From Helicobacteraceae bacterium (GTDB taxonomy: Bacteria > Campylobacterota > Campylobacteria > Campylobacterales > Sulfurimonadaceae), in assembly GCA_027023805.1 (NCBI GenBank), contig JALVUF010000007.1, positions 1-51,613 on the forward strand: a DNA stretch of 51,613 nucleotides. The letters run 5' to 3'. Of the stretch, positions 17,250 through 24,572 are shown in pieces. The translations under genes and the position numbers were made by a program. The number at the start of each line of letters is the position of its first letter. Position 1 is the first letter of the stretch. The notes under the pieces were generated by a model. That model did no database searches and was not told the DNA's origin. It saw only the letters and a list, made by a program, of their open reading frames with translations.

Positions 17250-17924
17250 TTAGTTTATTGCTTTTGGAAAACAAAATCTGTATCCACGACGACGCACGGT
17301 CTCAATTGTTGTTATGCTTAACGGTTTATCCATTTTTTGGCGGATTTGATTAATAGCTACCTCTATGACATTAGGTGTTACTAGTTCCGGTTCTTCCCAG
17401 ATAGCATCTAAGAGCTGCTCTTTAGATACTATTTGATCACGATGTCTAGCTAAGTGTGTGAGTACTTCAAAAGGTTTTCCCTTTAGTTCAATTTCTTGAT
17501 TTTTATAGACTATCTTTTCCTCTTCAGGATTAATAATCAAATTATCTATCTCGATAATACTACTTCCTCCAAAACGAAGACGTGCCTCAAGACGGGCTAT
17601 TAATACATCAAAATTAAAAGGTTTTCTGATATAATCATCGGCACCGGCTTGTAGTGCCTCTATCTCGCTTTCATCATCGTCTCTAGCTGACAACACCACT
17701 ATGATTGTTTTTGGAGTATTTGCTTTAATAGCAGGTATAATCTCTATGCTGTCTCCATCTGGGAGCATCCAGTCCATTAAGACAAGATCGTAATTACGAA
17801 TATCAAGGTAATATTCACCATCTTTTAATGTTTCTACTACATCACTTTGATAACCAAACTCTTTTAATCCTTCGGCTAACATTTTATTTAGAGTTACCTC
17901 ATCTTCTATAATAAGAATACGCAT
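17250..17924 (-). CDS. cosR: OmpR-family response regulator, CosR/HsrA (HP1043) homologue
   Basis: The 224-residue protein has a receiver domain (1-118) and a winged-helix DNA-binding domain (about 125-224). The C-terminal half, including QIVSKEQLLDAIWEEPELV and a final RRGYRFCFPK, corresponds to the highly conserved CosR/HsrA family, the essential redox and stress regulators of Campylobacter and Helicobacter. The receiver here has E7/D8, phosphoacceptor D51 in LVLMDWMLPDG and K101 in IRKPF, so phosphorylation looks possible. The family members studied in pathogens are described as orphan and phosphorylation-independent. An extended -10 lies upstream, AGGA serves as ribosome-binding site, and a histidine kinase follows 57 bp downstream. 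The neighbours folB, ferredoxin and ppx match my recollection of the Campylobacter cosR locus. Confidence 0.88.
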   Translation of the reverse strand: MRILIIEDEVTLNKMLAEGLKEFGYQSDVVETLKDGEYYLDIRNYDLVLMDWMLPDGDSIEIIPAIKANTPKTIIVVLSARDDDESEIEALQAGADDYIRKPFNFDVLIARLEARLRFGGSSIIEIDNLIINPEEEKIVYKNQEIELKGKPFEVLTHLARHRDQIVSKEQLLDAIWEEPELVTPNVIEVAINQIRQKMDKPLSITTIETVRRRGYRFCFPKAIN

Positions 17925-17956
17925 ATTGTTGTGTCCTGTCGGTAAAATTTTATGAA

Positions 17957-17965
17957 ATCATAGCA
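17957..17965 (-). promoter_or_regulatory. Extended -10 promoter for the cosR-like gene
   Basis: On the minus strand TGCTATGAT fits the extended -10 pattern TGnTATAAT with one mismatch, 32 bp before the ATG at 17924. No -35 hexamer is evident, which is common for Campylobacterota sigma70 promoters; the upstream sequence is T/A-tract rich. Confidence 0.5.
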
Positions 17966-18024
17966 CACTTTTAGAAAATTTTAAAGTTTTTTTCAATTTT
18001 TTTTAAAATTTCTCTAATTTCTCT

Positions 18025-18351
18025 TTAAGAAAAGATTTTAGAGCAAGAGATGCCCACTGTACAATTTGGCATGATAGATGGTTTTGTTATTTTAATATAC
18101 AGTTTTTTTGAATTGATGAACTCCGTTTTAATTACATCAATAAGTGATGAAACAGCATCCTCTAGCAGAGTAAATTTATTTAAAATCATATGTTTTTGTA
18201 TCAGTTCAACTAAAAGAGTATAATCTATATAGTTATTTTTATAGTCATATTGCAAGGTAAGGTCGATAATGACGGTCTGCTCTTGTGTGCGTTCAAACTC
18301 TAAAATACCTATAATACATGAAAACTTTAGATCATTTACGTGTATAGTCAT
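18025..18351 (-). CDS. folB: Dihydroneopterin aldolase
   Basis: The 108-residue protein fits the short tunnelling-fold family FolB: it starts MTIHVNDLKFSCIIGILEFE, with the family's IGI-x-E-R motif (GILEFERTQEQ) that contacts the pterin. FolB converts dihydroneopterin to 6-hydroxymethyl-dihydropterin in folate synthesis. It is slightly shorter than the usual 115-120 residues. The ATG overlaps the plsY stop by 4 bp (ATGA), so the two are coupled. The C-terminal KPSIMPNC segment resembles the usual KP-x-P ending, which supports the call. Confidence 0.88.
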   Translation of the reverse strand: MTIHVNDLKFSCIIGILEFERTQEQTVIIDLTLQYDYKNNYIDYTLLVELIQKHMILNKFTLLEDAVSSLIDVIKTEFINSKKLYIKITKPSIMPNCTVGISCSKIFS

Positions 18352-18968
18352 GAAAGTATTTTTTTCTCTTTACCCAAGATAAGCCTGATCATGTTTGGTA
18401 TGTGTTTATATACGATTATAATCGCGATTAAAATTATAGGCGCATGTGCCATGCTCGGATGCAAAATAAAACTAGATACAAGCAAAGCTAACAAAGCAGT
18501 AAGAGAAGATAGAGATGATATTTTTATTAGTTTTGCCATAACAATCCACACAACAATTGCGATAATTGTCTCCATAGGCAGCATCACAAACATCACACCG
18601 ACCCCCGTTGCTACCCCTTTACCTCCATGAAAATTGAGATATGGGCTAAAGCAATGACCGATAACCGCTAAAACAGCTATTGCCCAAAGCGAGGCATTCG
18701 TTAAACCTACAAAATATGCGATGATGATGACAGCAGCACCTTTTAAAGTGTCTAATATAACCGTTGCAGCACCTAGTTTTTTAGCTAAAATGGGATTTGT
18801 TTCCTTTACGACTCTAAGCACATTTGTCGCACCTATGCTCTTAGAACCGCTTTTGTTGATATCTACTTTTGCAAACCATTTAGCTAAAAGCAGTCCAAAC
18901 GGAATGCCTCCGATTAAGTATGCGGCAATAAAAAATTGTCCGTTAATATTTGTTATAAAATTCATCAT
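18348..18968 (-). CDS. plsY: Acyl-phosphate:glycerol-3-phosphate acyltransferase PlsY
   Basis: The 206-residue integral membrane protein has about five hydrophobic segments and the PlsY signature loops GGIPFGLLLAK (21-31), GSKSIGATNVLR (about 41-52) and HGGKGVATGVGV (about 114-125). PlsY transfers the acyl group from acyl phosphate to glycerol-3-phosphate, the first step of phospholipid synthesis. It overlaps folB by 4 bp. The family motif 2 is usually GSGNIGATN; here it reads GSKSIGATN, a mild variation. The palindromic element immediately upstream offers an outward TATTAT-type -10 facing this gene. Confidence 0.93.
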   Translation of the reverse strand: MMNFITNINGQFFIAAYLIGGIPFGLLLAKWFAKVDINKSGSKSIGATNVLRVVKETNPILAKKLGAATVILDTLKGAAVIIIAYFVGLTNASLWAIAVLAVIGHCFSPYLNFHGGKGVATGVGVMFVMLPMETIIAIVVWIVMAKLIKISSLSSLTALLALLVSSFILHPSMAHAPIILIAIIIVYKHIPNMIRLILGKEKKILS

Positions 18969-19030
18969 TCTTAAATCCTAATAGTGAAGTCGAAATAATA
19001 CCAATCTCAGCTAAAAGGATGAATGTAAAA

Positions 19031-19125
19031 TAAAAGATAAGTTATTAGCCGCAAGGCAGAGAATTGCAGGAGCTACAAGTAGCTTCAAAGTTCTCTAACA
19101 CAGTCGGATGATGACTTATCTTTTA
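19031..19125 (+). repeat. Hairpin module A of the palindromic element (95 nt)
   Basis: The base stem is a perfect 12-nt inverted repeat (TAAAAGATAAGT, 19031-19042, with ACTTATCTTTTA, 19114-19125). A middle stem AGAGAA/TTCTCT and an apical stem GGAGCTAC-AA-GTAGCTTC follow. Loop sequences CAAGGC, TTGCA and TAACAC separate the stems and recur in the other modules. Confidence 0.8.
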
Positions 19126-19134
19126 CCCAAAGGG

Positions 19135-19228
19135 CAGACATATTGCACCAGATTACTTCGTTGAAAGTTCTTGAAGCTACTAGTAGCTCCTGCAAACATT
19201 CGCCTTGTACTCTAGTACAATATGTCTG
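19135..19228 (-). repeat. Hairpin module B of the palindromic element (94 nt, inverted)
   Basis: Read on the minus strand it has the same plan as module A. The base stem is CAGACATATTG (19135-19145, 19218-19228), the middle stem GAATGTT/AACTTTC with one mismatch, and the apical stem GGAGCTAC-TA-GTAGCTTC. Base and middle stems differ in sequence from module A but remain complementary. Confidence 0.8.
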
Positions 19229-19255
19229 TTTTACATTCATTCTTTTAGTTGGGAT

Positions 19256-19264
19256 TGGTATAAT
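19256..19264 (+). promoter_or_regulatory. Outward extended -10 at the right edge of the palindromic element
   Basis: TGGTATAAT is a perfect match to the extended -10 pattern TGnTATAAT and straddles the outer border of the terminal inverted repeat, facing nadA. The left terminus has the mirror version TGGTATTAT facing plsY. No -35 is evident at normal spacing. Confidence 0.45.
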
Positions 19265-19285
19265 ACAAGTTTTTTTATTAATATT

Positions 19286-19294
19286 TGATATAAT
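19286..19294 (+). promoter_or_regulatory. Extended -10 promoter for nadA-nadC
   Basis: TGATATAAT matches the extended -10 pattern exactly and lies 33 bp before the nadA ATG. It is 22 bp downstream of the similar motif at the edge of the palindromic element, so nadA may have tandem promoters. Confidence 0.6.
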
Positions 19295-19327
19295 TGACAA
19301 ATAGAAGATTTTTTAGGATGTTGGATT

Positions 19328-20326
19328 ATGAAATTTACAAATGATGAGCTAAAAGATAAAATCATCGAGATGAAAAAACGTTTACATGTAACGATTGTTG
19401 CACACTACTATCAAAGAGATGAGGTATTTGATATCGCCGATATCACCGGAGACTCTTTAGAGTTAGCAAGAAAAACTCAAGATGATGATAATGAGTTTGT
19501 TCTGTTTTGCGGGGTTGGTTTTATGGGTCAAAGTGTTAAAGTGCTAACGCCTAGCAAGCGTGTTGTGATGCCAAAAATTGCATGTTGCGCTATGGCGCGC
19601 ATGATAGATACTTTGTATTTTGATGAATCTGTAGAGTTTTTGCAAAAGCACGATATCAAGCCCGAGGATGTACTGCCCATTACATATATAAATTCAAATG
19701 CCGACGTGAAAGCAAAAGTGGCAAAAATGGGTGGAATGGTTTGCACAAGCGCAAATGCTAAAACTATCATAACAAAAGCACTGCAAGAAGGTAAGAAAAT
19801 TCTTTTCGTTCCAGATAGATGCCTTGGTCAAAATATAGCAAATATGATGGGACTTAAGTCATGCGTTATCGGTGACGGGACTGATCCAAGAGAGGCTGAT
19901 ATTATTTGCTATGATGGATTTTGTTCGGTGCATCAGCTCTTTAGCGTAGATGATATCGCTTTTTACCGTAAAAAATATCCCGGTATCTTGATAGCAGTAC
20001 ATCCTGAATGTGACCCTGCGATATGCCAAGCGGCAGATTTTGTAGGTTCGACTTCACAGCTTATCAATTATATAAAAGCCTTGCCGGCAGATCAGAAGGT
20101 GGCTGTGGGAACAGAATTTAATATGGTAAACCGCCTACGGGAGAAAAATACTTATATACTATCTTCAACAAAACCGGAATGTCCTACGATGAATGAGACA
20201 ACACTCGAAGATGTTTACCTAACACTCAAAGCTATAGAAGATAAAAATCCTATTAATGAAATATTTGTAGATGAAGATGTGCAAAAATGGGCAAAAATTG
20301 CGCTTGACAGGATGATGGCGTTATGA
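19328..20326 (+). CDS. nadA: Quinolinate synthase
   Basis: The 332-residue enzyme condenses iminoaspartate with dihydroxyacetone phosphate to quinolinate in NAD synthesis, using a [4Fe-4S] cluster. The three cluster cysteines of the family can be placed in the CC pair before AMARM (about residue 80), in SVHPECDP-region context (about 220), and in ECPTMNET (about 280). The N-terminal HYYQRDEVFDIAD motif (about 27-39) is characteristic. The stop overlaps the nadC start by 4 bp. No L-aspartate oxidase (nadB) or aspartate dehydrogenase gene is in the window, so the iminoaspartate source is elsewhere. Confidence 0.96.
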   Translation: MKFTNDELKDKIIEMKKRLHVTIVAHYYQRDEVFDIADITGDSLELARKTQDDDNEFVLFCGVGFMGQSVKVLTPSKRVVMPKIACCAMARMIDTLYFDESVEFLQKHDIKPEDVLPITYINSNADVKAKVAKMGGMVCTSANAKTIITKALQEGKKILFVPDRCLGQNIANMMGLKSCVIGDGTDPREADIICYDGFCSVHQLFSVDDIAFYRKKYPGILIAVHPECDPAICQAADFVGSTSQLINYIKALPADQKVAVGTEFNMVNRLREKNTYILSSTKPECPTMNETTLEDVYLTLKAIEDKNPINEIFVDEDVQKWAKIALDRMMAL

Positions 20327-21138
20327 TTGAAGAGTTTGTACGCAATGTGTTGTTTGAAGATATCGGAAGAGGTGATTTGTATTCATTAGTGGAGCCGGCA
20401 GTTGAGGCTAGCGCCTCAATAATAGCTAAGAGCAGTGGTGTTGTGGCGGGTCAAATTTATCTAAATGCTTTGGCAAAAATAAAAGACATTGATATCCTCT
20501 GGCTAAAGTCTGACGGTGATAATTTTGTAGCCGGTGATATTATTGCAAAACTCTCTGCCGATTCGCATGCATTGCTGCAAACTGAAAGAAGTATGCTCGA
20601 TATGCTGCTGCATGCTAGCTCAATTGCTACGCTAACTGCAAAGTATGTAAAAGTATTGCAACCATATAATATAAAACTTCTAGATACAAGAAAAACGCGT
20701 CCACTACTTAGAGGCTTTGAAAAATATGCCACAAGAACAGGTGGAGCAATTAATCATAGAATGGGTCTTGATGACTGTCTGATGCTAAAAGATACACATC
20801 TTAAAACAATTAATAATCTTGATGAGTATATGAAACATGCAAGAGCTAAAATCCCTTTTACATGTAAGATTGAAATTGAAATAGAAGATTTTGATATGGC
20901 AAAACGGGCAATGAGTGTTGGAGCTGATATCATTATGTGTGACAATATGGCAATTAAAGAGATCAAAAAGGTAGTAGAGTTTAAAAATAAAAATTATCCG
21001 CATATATTAATCGAAGCCAGCGGAAATATAACACTTGATACACTAGAGGATTACGCACAAAGCGGTATCGATGCCCTTAGTGCCGGTTCAATTGTTCATC
21101 AAGCCAATTGGCTTGATATGTCCATGAAGATGAATTGA
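20323..21138 (+). CDS. nadC: Nicotinate-nucleotide pyrophosphorylase (carboxylating)
   Basis: The 271-residue protein follows nadA with an ATGA overlap. It contains the conserved NadC stretches DTRKTRPLLR (about 125-134) and GGAINHRMGLDD (about 144-155), which bind PRPP and quinolinate, plus EIEIEDF and the C-terminal EASGNI and GIDALSAGSI. It makes nicotinate mononucleotide from quinolinate. Length is normal (about 270-300). Together with nadA it supplies de novo NAD synthesis. Confidence 0.96.
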   Translation: MIEEFVRNVLFEDIGRGDLYSLVEPAVEASASIIAKSSGVVAGQIYLNALAKIKDIDILWLKSDGDNFVAGDIIAKLSADSHALLQTERSMLDMLLHASSIATLTAKYVKVLQPYNIKLLDTRKTRPLLRGFEKYATRTGGAINHRMGLDDCLMLKDTHLKTINNLDEYMKHARAKIPFTCKIEIEIEDFDMAKRAMSVGADIIMCDNMAIKEIKKVVEFKNKNYPHILIEASGNITLDTLEDYAQSGIDALSAGSIVHQANWLDMSMKMN

Positions 21139-21183
21139 TGTATATGTTTTTAAGTTTTGTATTTATAAAATAAGAAGATATAA

Positions 21184-22236
21184 ATGGCGGAAGATACAGG
21201 AGAAAAAACAGAAGAGCCCACCCCCAAAAAGATAGAAGATGCAAGAAAAAAGGGTGATGTTGCTAAAAGTCAGGATGTCTCAGGAGTACTCACTTTATTT
21301 GTAGCGATTTTAGCTTTTTTGATGCTTTTTAAATTTATGGCAGAGCATATTTTTGAGCTTATGCATTATTATTTCTCTCTTTTTGGTACAAGACTCTCTG
21401 AGGGTGAACTTGTTAATATTGCAGTTATAACGGCAAAAGAGTTTGTTCTTATTTTAGTGCCACTTGCACTAACTATTATGATTGCGGGCATTGCAAGCTC
21501 ATTTGCTCAGTTTGGTTTTTTGTTTAATGCCGATGCGATAGCCCCTAAGTTTAATAAACTAAATCCTATTAGCGGATTTAAAAATTTGTTTTCCTTGCAA
21601 AAATTGTTAGATGGCGTTAAAACTACTTTAAAGTCTTTTGTAACTCTTGGTGTCGGGTTTGTTTTTTTTATATCATATATAAAACAGTTACCATCAGTAG
21701 AGCTTTATACGCTTCAAAGCCAATTAAACTGGATTATAAACAAAGCAATTGCCATTGCTTTTATTATACTTTTCGTTTTGGCACTTTTTGCTGTTGCTGA
21801 TCTTATCATTGTTAGAAAACAGTATTTTAAAAAACTGAAAATGACAAAACAGGAAGTAAAAGATGAGATGAAAAATTCTGAGGGTGATCCGCAGATAAAA
21901 GCTAAGATACGTCAAATACAAATGGCGGCATCAAGACAAAGAATGATGTCGGCCGTAGAGACTGCCGATGTTGTTATCACGAATCCGACTCATTACGCCG
22001 TTGCTATAAAGTATGATGAAAAAAAGTATGAAGCACCCATGGTAGTTGCCAAGGGGATGAATAACATAGCTGTTAATATTAAAAAAATAGCAAGAGAGCA
22101 TGATGTGCATATAGTCCAAAACCCGCCGCTTGCGCGCTCGTTATATGCACAGGTTGATATCGATGAGACAATTCCGGAAGCTTTGTTTGGAGCAGTTGCT
22201 GAAGTATTGGCATATGTATATAAGATGAATCATTAA
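21184..22236 (+). CDS. flhB: Flagellar type III export protein FlhB
   Basis: The 350-residue protein begins AEDTGEKTEEPTPKK, the FlhB N-terminal signature. It has four transmembrane helices (about 30-50, 85-110, 140-160 and 183-205) and a cytoplasmic C-domain with the self-cleaving NPTH motif at residues 267-270. FlhB gates substrate switching of the flagellar export apparatus. No other flagellar gene is in the window; in Campylobacterota flagellar genes are scattered, so an isolated flhB is expected. It indicates that the organism is, or descends from, a flagellated cell. It begins 45 bp after nadC and ends 11 bp before the next gene. Confidence 0.96.
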   Translation: MAEDTGEKTEEPTPKKIEDARKKGDVAKSQDVSGVLTLFVAILAFLMLFKFMAEHIFELMHYYFSLFGTRLSEGELVNIAVITAKEFVLILVPLALTIMIAGIASSFAQFGFLFNADAIAPKFNKLNPISGFKNLFSLQKLLDGVKTTLKSFVTLGVGFVFFISYIKQLPSVELYTLQSQLNWIINKAIAIAFIILFVLALFAVADLIIVRKQYFKKLKMTKQEVKDEMKNSEGDPQIKAKIRQIQMAASRQRMMSAVETADVVITNPTHYAVAIKYDEKKYEAPMVVAKGMNNIAVNIKKIAREHDVHIVQNPPLARSLYAQVDIDETIPEALFGAVAEVLAYVYKMNH

Positions 22237-22247
22237 AGGTTGTTTTA

Positions 22248-23180
22248 TTGGAAAATATATTAGATGTAATTAAAAAAGCAAGGCATGTGACGGTAGTGGC
22301 GCATATACACCCTGATGCGGACAGTGTGGGCAGCGCGTCTGCTTTATATACATATATGCTGCAACTCCATAAAAAAGTAACATTTTATTGTGCAACAAAA
22401 GCTATAGACCCTGCACTTAAATGCATACCATGGGTTGATAAGATAAAACATATATTTCCAAAAAGTTCTGACTTGGTTTTATCGGCTGATTGTGGAAATA
22501 AATTTAGACTTGGCGAGGTGTCAGACGTTTTACTTATAAATTTTGATCACCATGCAAGCAACGAGCTCTTTGGTAACTATAATATTGTAAACAAAGAAGC
22601 TGTTAGTACCTCACAGGTGGTTTTTGATTTTTTTGTTCATCATAATATCACTATTAATTCTAAAATAGCTACAGCGCTTTATGCAGGATTACTGGATGAT
22701 TCGAGAAATTTTTTAAACTCTAAGGTTGATGAGAAAACCTTCAATATGGCTGCCTTTTTGTGTGCACGAGGTGCTAAGACGACTATCGTCGCAAATCATA
22801 TCAGCAAGCAAATACCATTATCTGCATTTAGACTAAAAGCCGCTATGATGAGCAAGATGCAGCTTTTAAGCCAGGCACGCATCGCTTTATTTATAGTACC
22901 TCTTAAAATGTTAGATGATTATGGAGCACATCATAGAGATTGTGAGTTAGCTCTTGAGGAGGGTCTTTATCTGCCAAGCGTAGAGGTGTCTTTGTTGTTG
23001 TGTGAAAATAGAGATTTAAGTATCAAGGGGTCCCTGCGCAGTAAAGGCAAAATAGATGTAAATACGATAGCGCAAAAATTTGGCGGAGGGGGGCATATAC
23101 GTTCGGCTGGATTTAAGATAAGCAACCAAAGCCTGGAAAAAGCATTAGATACGGTACTTGAGGGTATTAATGTTTTTTAA
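22248..23180 (+). CDS. DHH/DHHA1 phosphoesterase, NrnA-like (oligoribonuclease / pAp phosphatase)
   Basis: The 310-residue protein has the DHH-family motifs AHIHPDADSVGSA (about 18-30), SADCGN (about 84), FDHHASN (about 101) and a C-terminal DHHA1 domain ending GGGGHIRSAGF (about 281-291). These bind two metal ions and substrate phosphates. NrnA-type enzymes degrade short RNA oligomers and adenosine 3',5'-bisphosphate, taking the place of Orn. The start is TTG at 22248 with AAAGG 9 nt upstream; no ATG is near. It lies 11 bp after flhB, in a run with lpxC. Confidence 0.88.
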   Translation: MENILDVIKKARHVTVVAHIHPDADSVGSASALYTYMLQLHKKVTFYCATKAIDPALKCIPWVDKIKHIFPKSSDLVLSADCGNKFRLGEVSDVLLINFDHHASNELFGNYNIVNKEAVSTSQVVFDFFVHHNITINSKIATALYAGLLDDSRNFLNSKVDEKTFNMAAFLCARGAKTTIVANHISKQIPLSAFRLKAAMMSKMQLLSQARIALFIVPLKMLDDYGAHHRDCELALEEGLYLPSVEVSLLLCENRDLSIKGSLRSKGKIDVNTIAQKFGGGGHIRSAGFKISNQSLEKALDTVLEGINVF

Positions 23181-23222
23181 GATAATTTAGATACAATATT
23201 GACAATTATTAAGGAAATATTT

Positions 23223-24107
23223 ATGTACCAAACTACTATAAAAAAGTCCGTATCTTTAGTAGGCGTAGGTCTTCACAGAGGCAATCCAGTCAATCTGACG
23301 CTAGAGCCGCTAGAAGAAAACAGCGGCATAATTTTTATTCGTAAAGATGTCGGCGTATCCATCCCTCTTACTCCAGGCAACGTAGTCGATACAAAGATGG
23401 CAACCGTAATCGGTAAAGACGGCTATACGATATCTACTATAGAGCATCTGTTATCTGCTATTTACGCGTATGGGATTGATAATATTAGAGTGACAGTAGA
23501 TGCTGATGAAGTGCCGGTAATGGACGGTAGCAGTGCTAGTTTTTGTATGTTGTTAGATGACGCAGGTATCGCCCAACAAGCCAGTACAAAGAAAATTATG
23601 ATAATAAAAGAGGTCGTAACAGTAAGAGACGGTGATAAATATGTAACTCTGGCTCCATCAGATGATCAAACATATAATTTTACAATAAAATTTGCACACC
23701 CGGTTATAGATCATCAAGCGTATATTCTGCGATTTAGTAAGGAAAACTATAAAAAAGAGATAGCGCGTGCACGTACTTTTGGTTTTTTACAAGAGGTACA
23801 ATATTTGCGTTCTAAAGGCTTGGCGCTTGGCGGTTCTTTGGAGAATGCTGTCGTTTTAGATGAGAAAAAAGTGTTAAATCCCGAAGGATTACGATTTGAG
23901 AATGAGTTTGTAAGGCATAAAATCTTAGATGCGATAGGTGATATGTGTTTACTTGGGATGAATTTTATCGGTAACTATGAAGCTTTTGCGGGGAGTCATC
24001 ACTTAAATCATGAGTTGACATTAAAATTGCTTAGCAATCCTCAAAATTACGAAGTCTTAGAGATGCAAGGCAGCAAAGAACGGGAGTATGCTAAAGCATA
24101 TGTCTAA
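23223..24107 (+). CDS. lpxC: UDP-3-O-acyl-N-acetylglucosamine deacetylase
   Basis: The ATG at 23223 (AAGGAAAT 5 nt upstream) gives a 294-residue protein starting MYQTTIKKSV; a TTG 24 bp upstream is in frame but has no ribosome-binding site. Zinc ligands of LpxC are visible in STIEHLLSA (His near 79), VRHKILDAIGD (His near 235, Asp near 239) and GSHHLNHELT (catalytic His near 262). LpxC carries out the first committed step of lipid A synthesis, so the cell makes lipopolysaccharide. lpxA and fabZ lie in a separate operon at 47.6-48.8 kb. The end overlaps the tsaB-like gene. Confidence 0.96.
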   Translation: MYQTTIKKSVSLVGVGLHRGNPVNLTLEPLEENSGIIFIRKDVGVSIPLTPGNVVDTKMATVIGKDGYTISTIEHLLSAIYAYGIDNIRVTVDADEVPVMDGSSASFCMLLDDAGIAQQASTKKIMIIKEVVTVRDGDKYVTLAPSDDQTYNFTIKFAHPVIDHQAYILRFSKENYKKEIARARTFGFLQEVQYLRSKGLALGGSLENAVVLDEKKVLNPEGLRFENEFVRHKILDAIGDMCLLGMNFIGNYEAFAGSHHLNHELTLKLLSNPQNYEVLEMQGSKEREYAKAYV

Positions 24108-24564
24108 AAAAGCTATTGATATATTGGTTGTAGCTCTGGGTTCTCCTTGTTTAATAGGGTTGTATGAGAACAAAAAGCTTTTTAAAACAATCCAAAGTGA
24201 AAAACATACTTCTGATGAACTGCCTAGATGGTTTAAAGTATTTGATGAAAAGTATAATATCGAGAAACTTTTTTATGCAAAAGGACCAGGTAGTTTTATG
24301 TCTATAAAAGTTGCATATATTTTTTTAAAATCATTTGCGATTTTAAAAAATATACAGATTTTTGCGACCGATGCTTTTTATTTTAATGATAATAACCCTA
24401 TTAAAGCAGTCGGAAAGCTCTATTTTGTTAAAATTAATAATCAAATAGATACAATAAAGATTGAAGATGTCCAAAAGAGTAAGTTTGTTTTACCAAAGAC
24501 CTTTGAGTATCGTGATTTTGGATTAGATGTGATACCTCAGTATGGTATTAATGCTATTTTTTAA
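24100..24564 (+). CDS. tsaB: Compact TsaB-like protein (t6A tRNA modification)
   Basis: This protein of about 154 residues (ATG 24100; an in-frame ATG at 24088 is an alternative) resembles the first half of TsaB/YeaZ. It has an N-terminal actin-like strand [16 protein letters not shown], a GPGSFMSIK motif matching the GPGSFTGIR signature, and a following helix [16 protein letters not shown]. TsaB dimerises with TsaD to make N6-threonylcarbamoyladenosine in tRNA. It is much shorter than the E. coli protein (about 230); short versions are, as I recall, normal in Campylobacterota. It overlaps lpxC by 8 bp and ends 8 bp before thrB. TsaB is a guess supported by one strong motif. Confidence 0.72.
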   Translation: MSKKAIDILVVALGSPCLIGLYENKKLFKTIQSEKHTSDELPRWFKVFDEKYNIEKLFYAKGPGSFMSIKVAYIFLKSFAILKNIQIFATDAFYFNDNNPIKAVGKLYFVKINNQIDTIKIEDVQKSKFVLPKTFEYRDFGLDVIPQYGINAIF

Positions 24565-24572
24565 GGATAAAA

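Larger units (their letters stand above)
18998..19261. mobile_element. 264-bp symmetric palindromic element (MITE- or BIME-like), copy 1
   Basis: This non-coding block fills most of the 359-bp plsY-nadA gap (18969-19327). Its ends are 33-nt inverted repeats (18998-19030 and 19229-19261) with 30 of 33 positions matching, beginning ATACCAATC. Inside lie two hairpin modules in opposite orientation (19031-19125 and 19135-19228), separated by CCCAAAGGG (19126-19134), which sits at the exact centre. The sequence AATA flanks both ends (18994-18997 and 19262-19265), a possible 4-bp target duplication; a TA-type duplication also fits. No transposase is encoded. The design matches either a miniature inverted-repeat element moved in trans or a REP-pair (BIME/REPIN) derivative. 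A diverged half copy starts at 51482. Confidence 0.85.

Noticed and set aside
18998-19261. Integron attC site or CRISPR-like repeat
   Set aside because: The hairpin modules lack the RYYYAAC and GTTRRRY core boxes of attC, there is no integrase or cassette array, and there are no regularly spaced short repeats or cas genes.
19085-19300. A 71-codon minus-strand ORF across the palindromic element
   Set aside because: It is a by-product of the repeat; the peptide is low in plausible features, it spans two hairpins and the nadA promoter, and it has no ribosome-binding site.
24088-24564. TsaB-like gene as a frameshifted pseudogene because of its short length
   Set aside because: The frame is intact, tightly packed between lpxC and thrB, and short versions appear to be usual in this phylum; no C-terminal TsaB remnant is visible before thrB.
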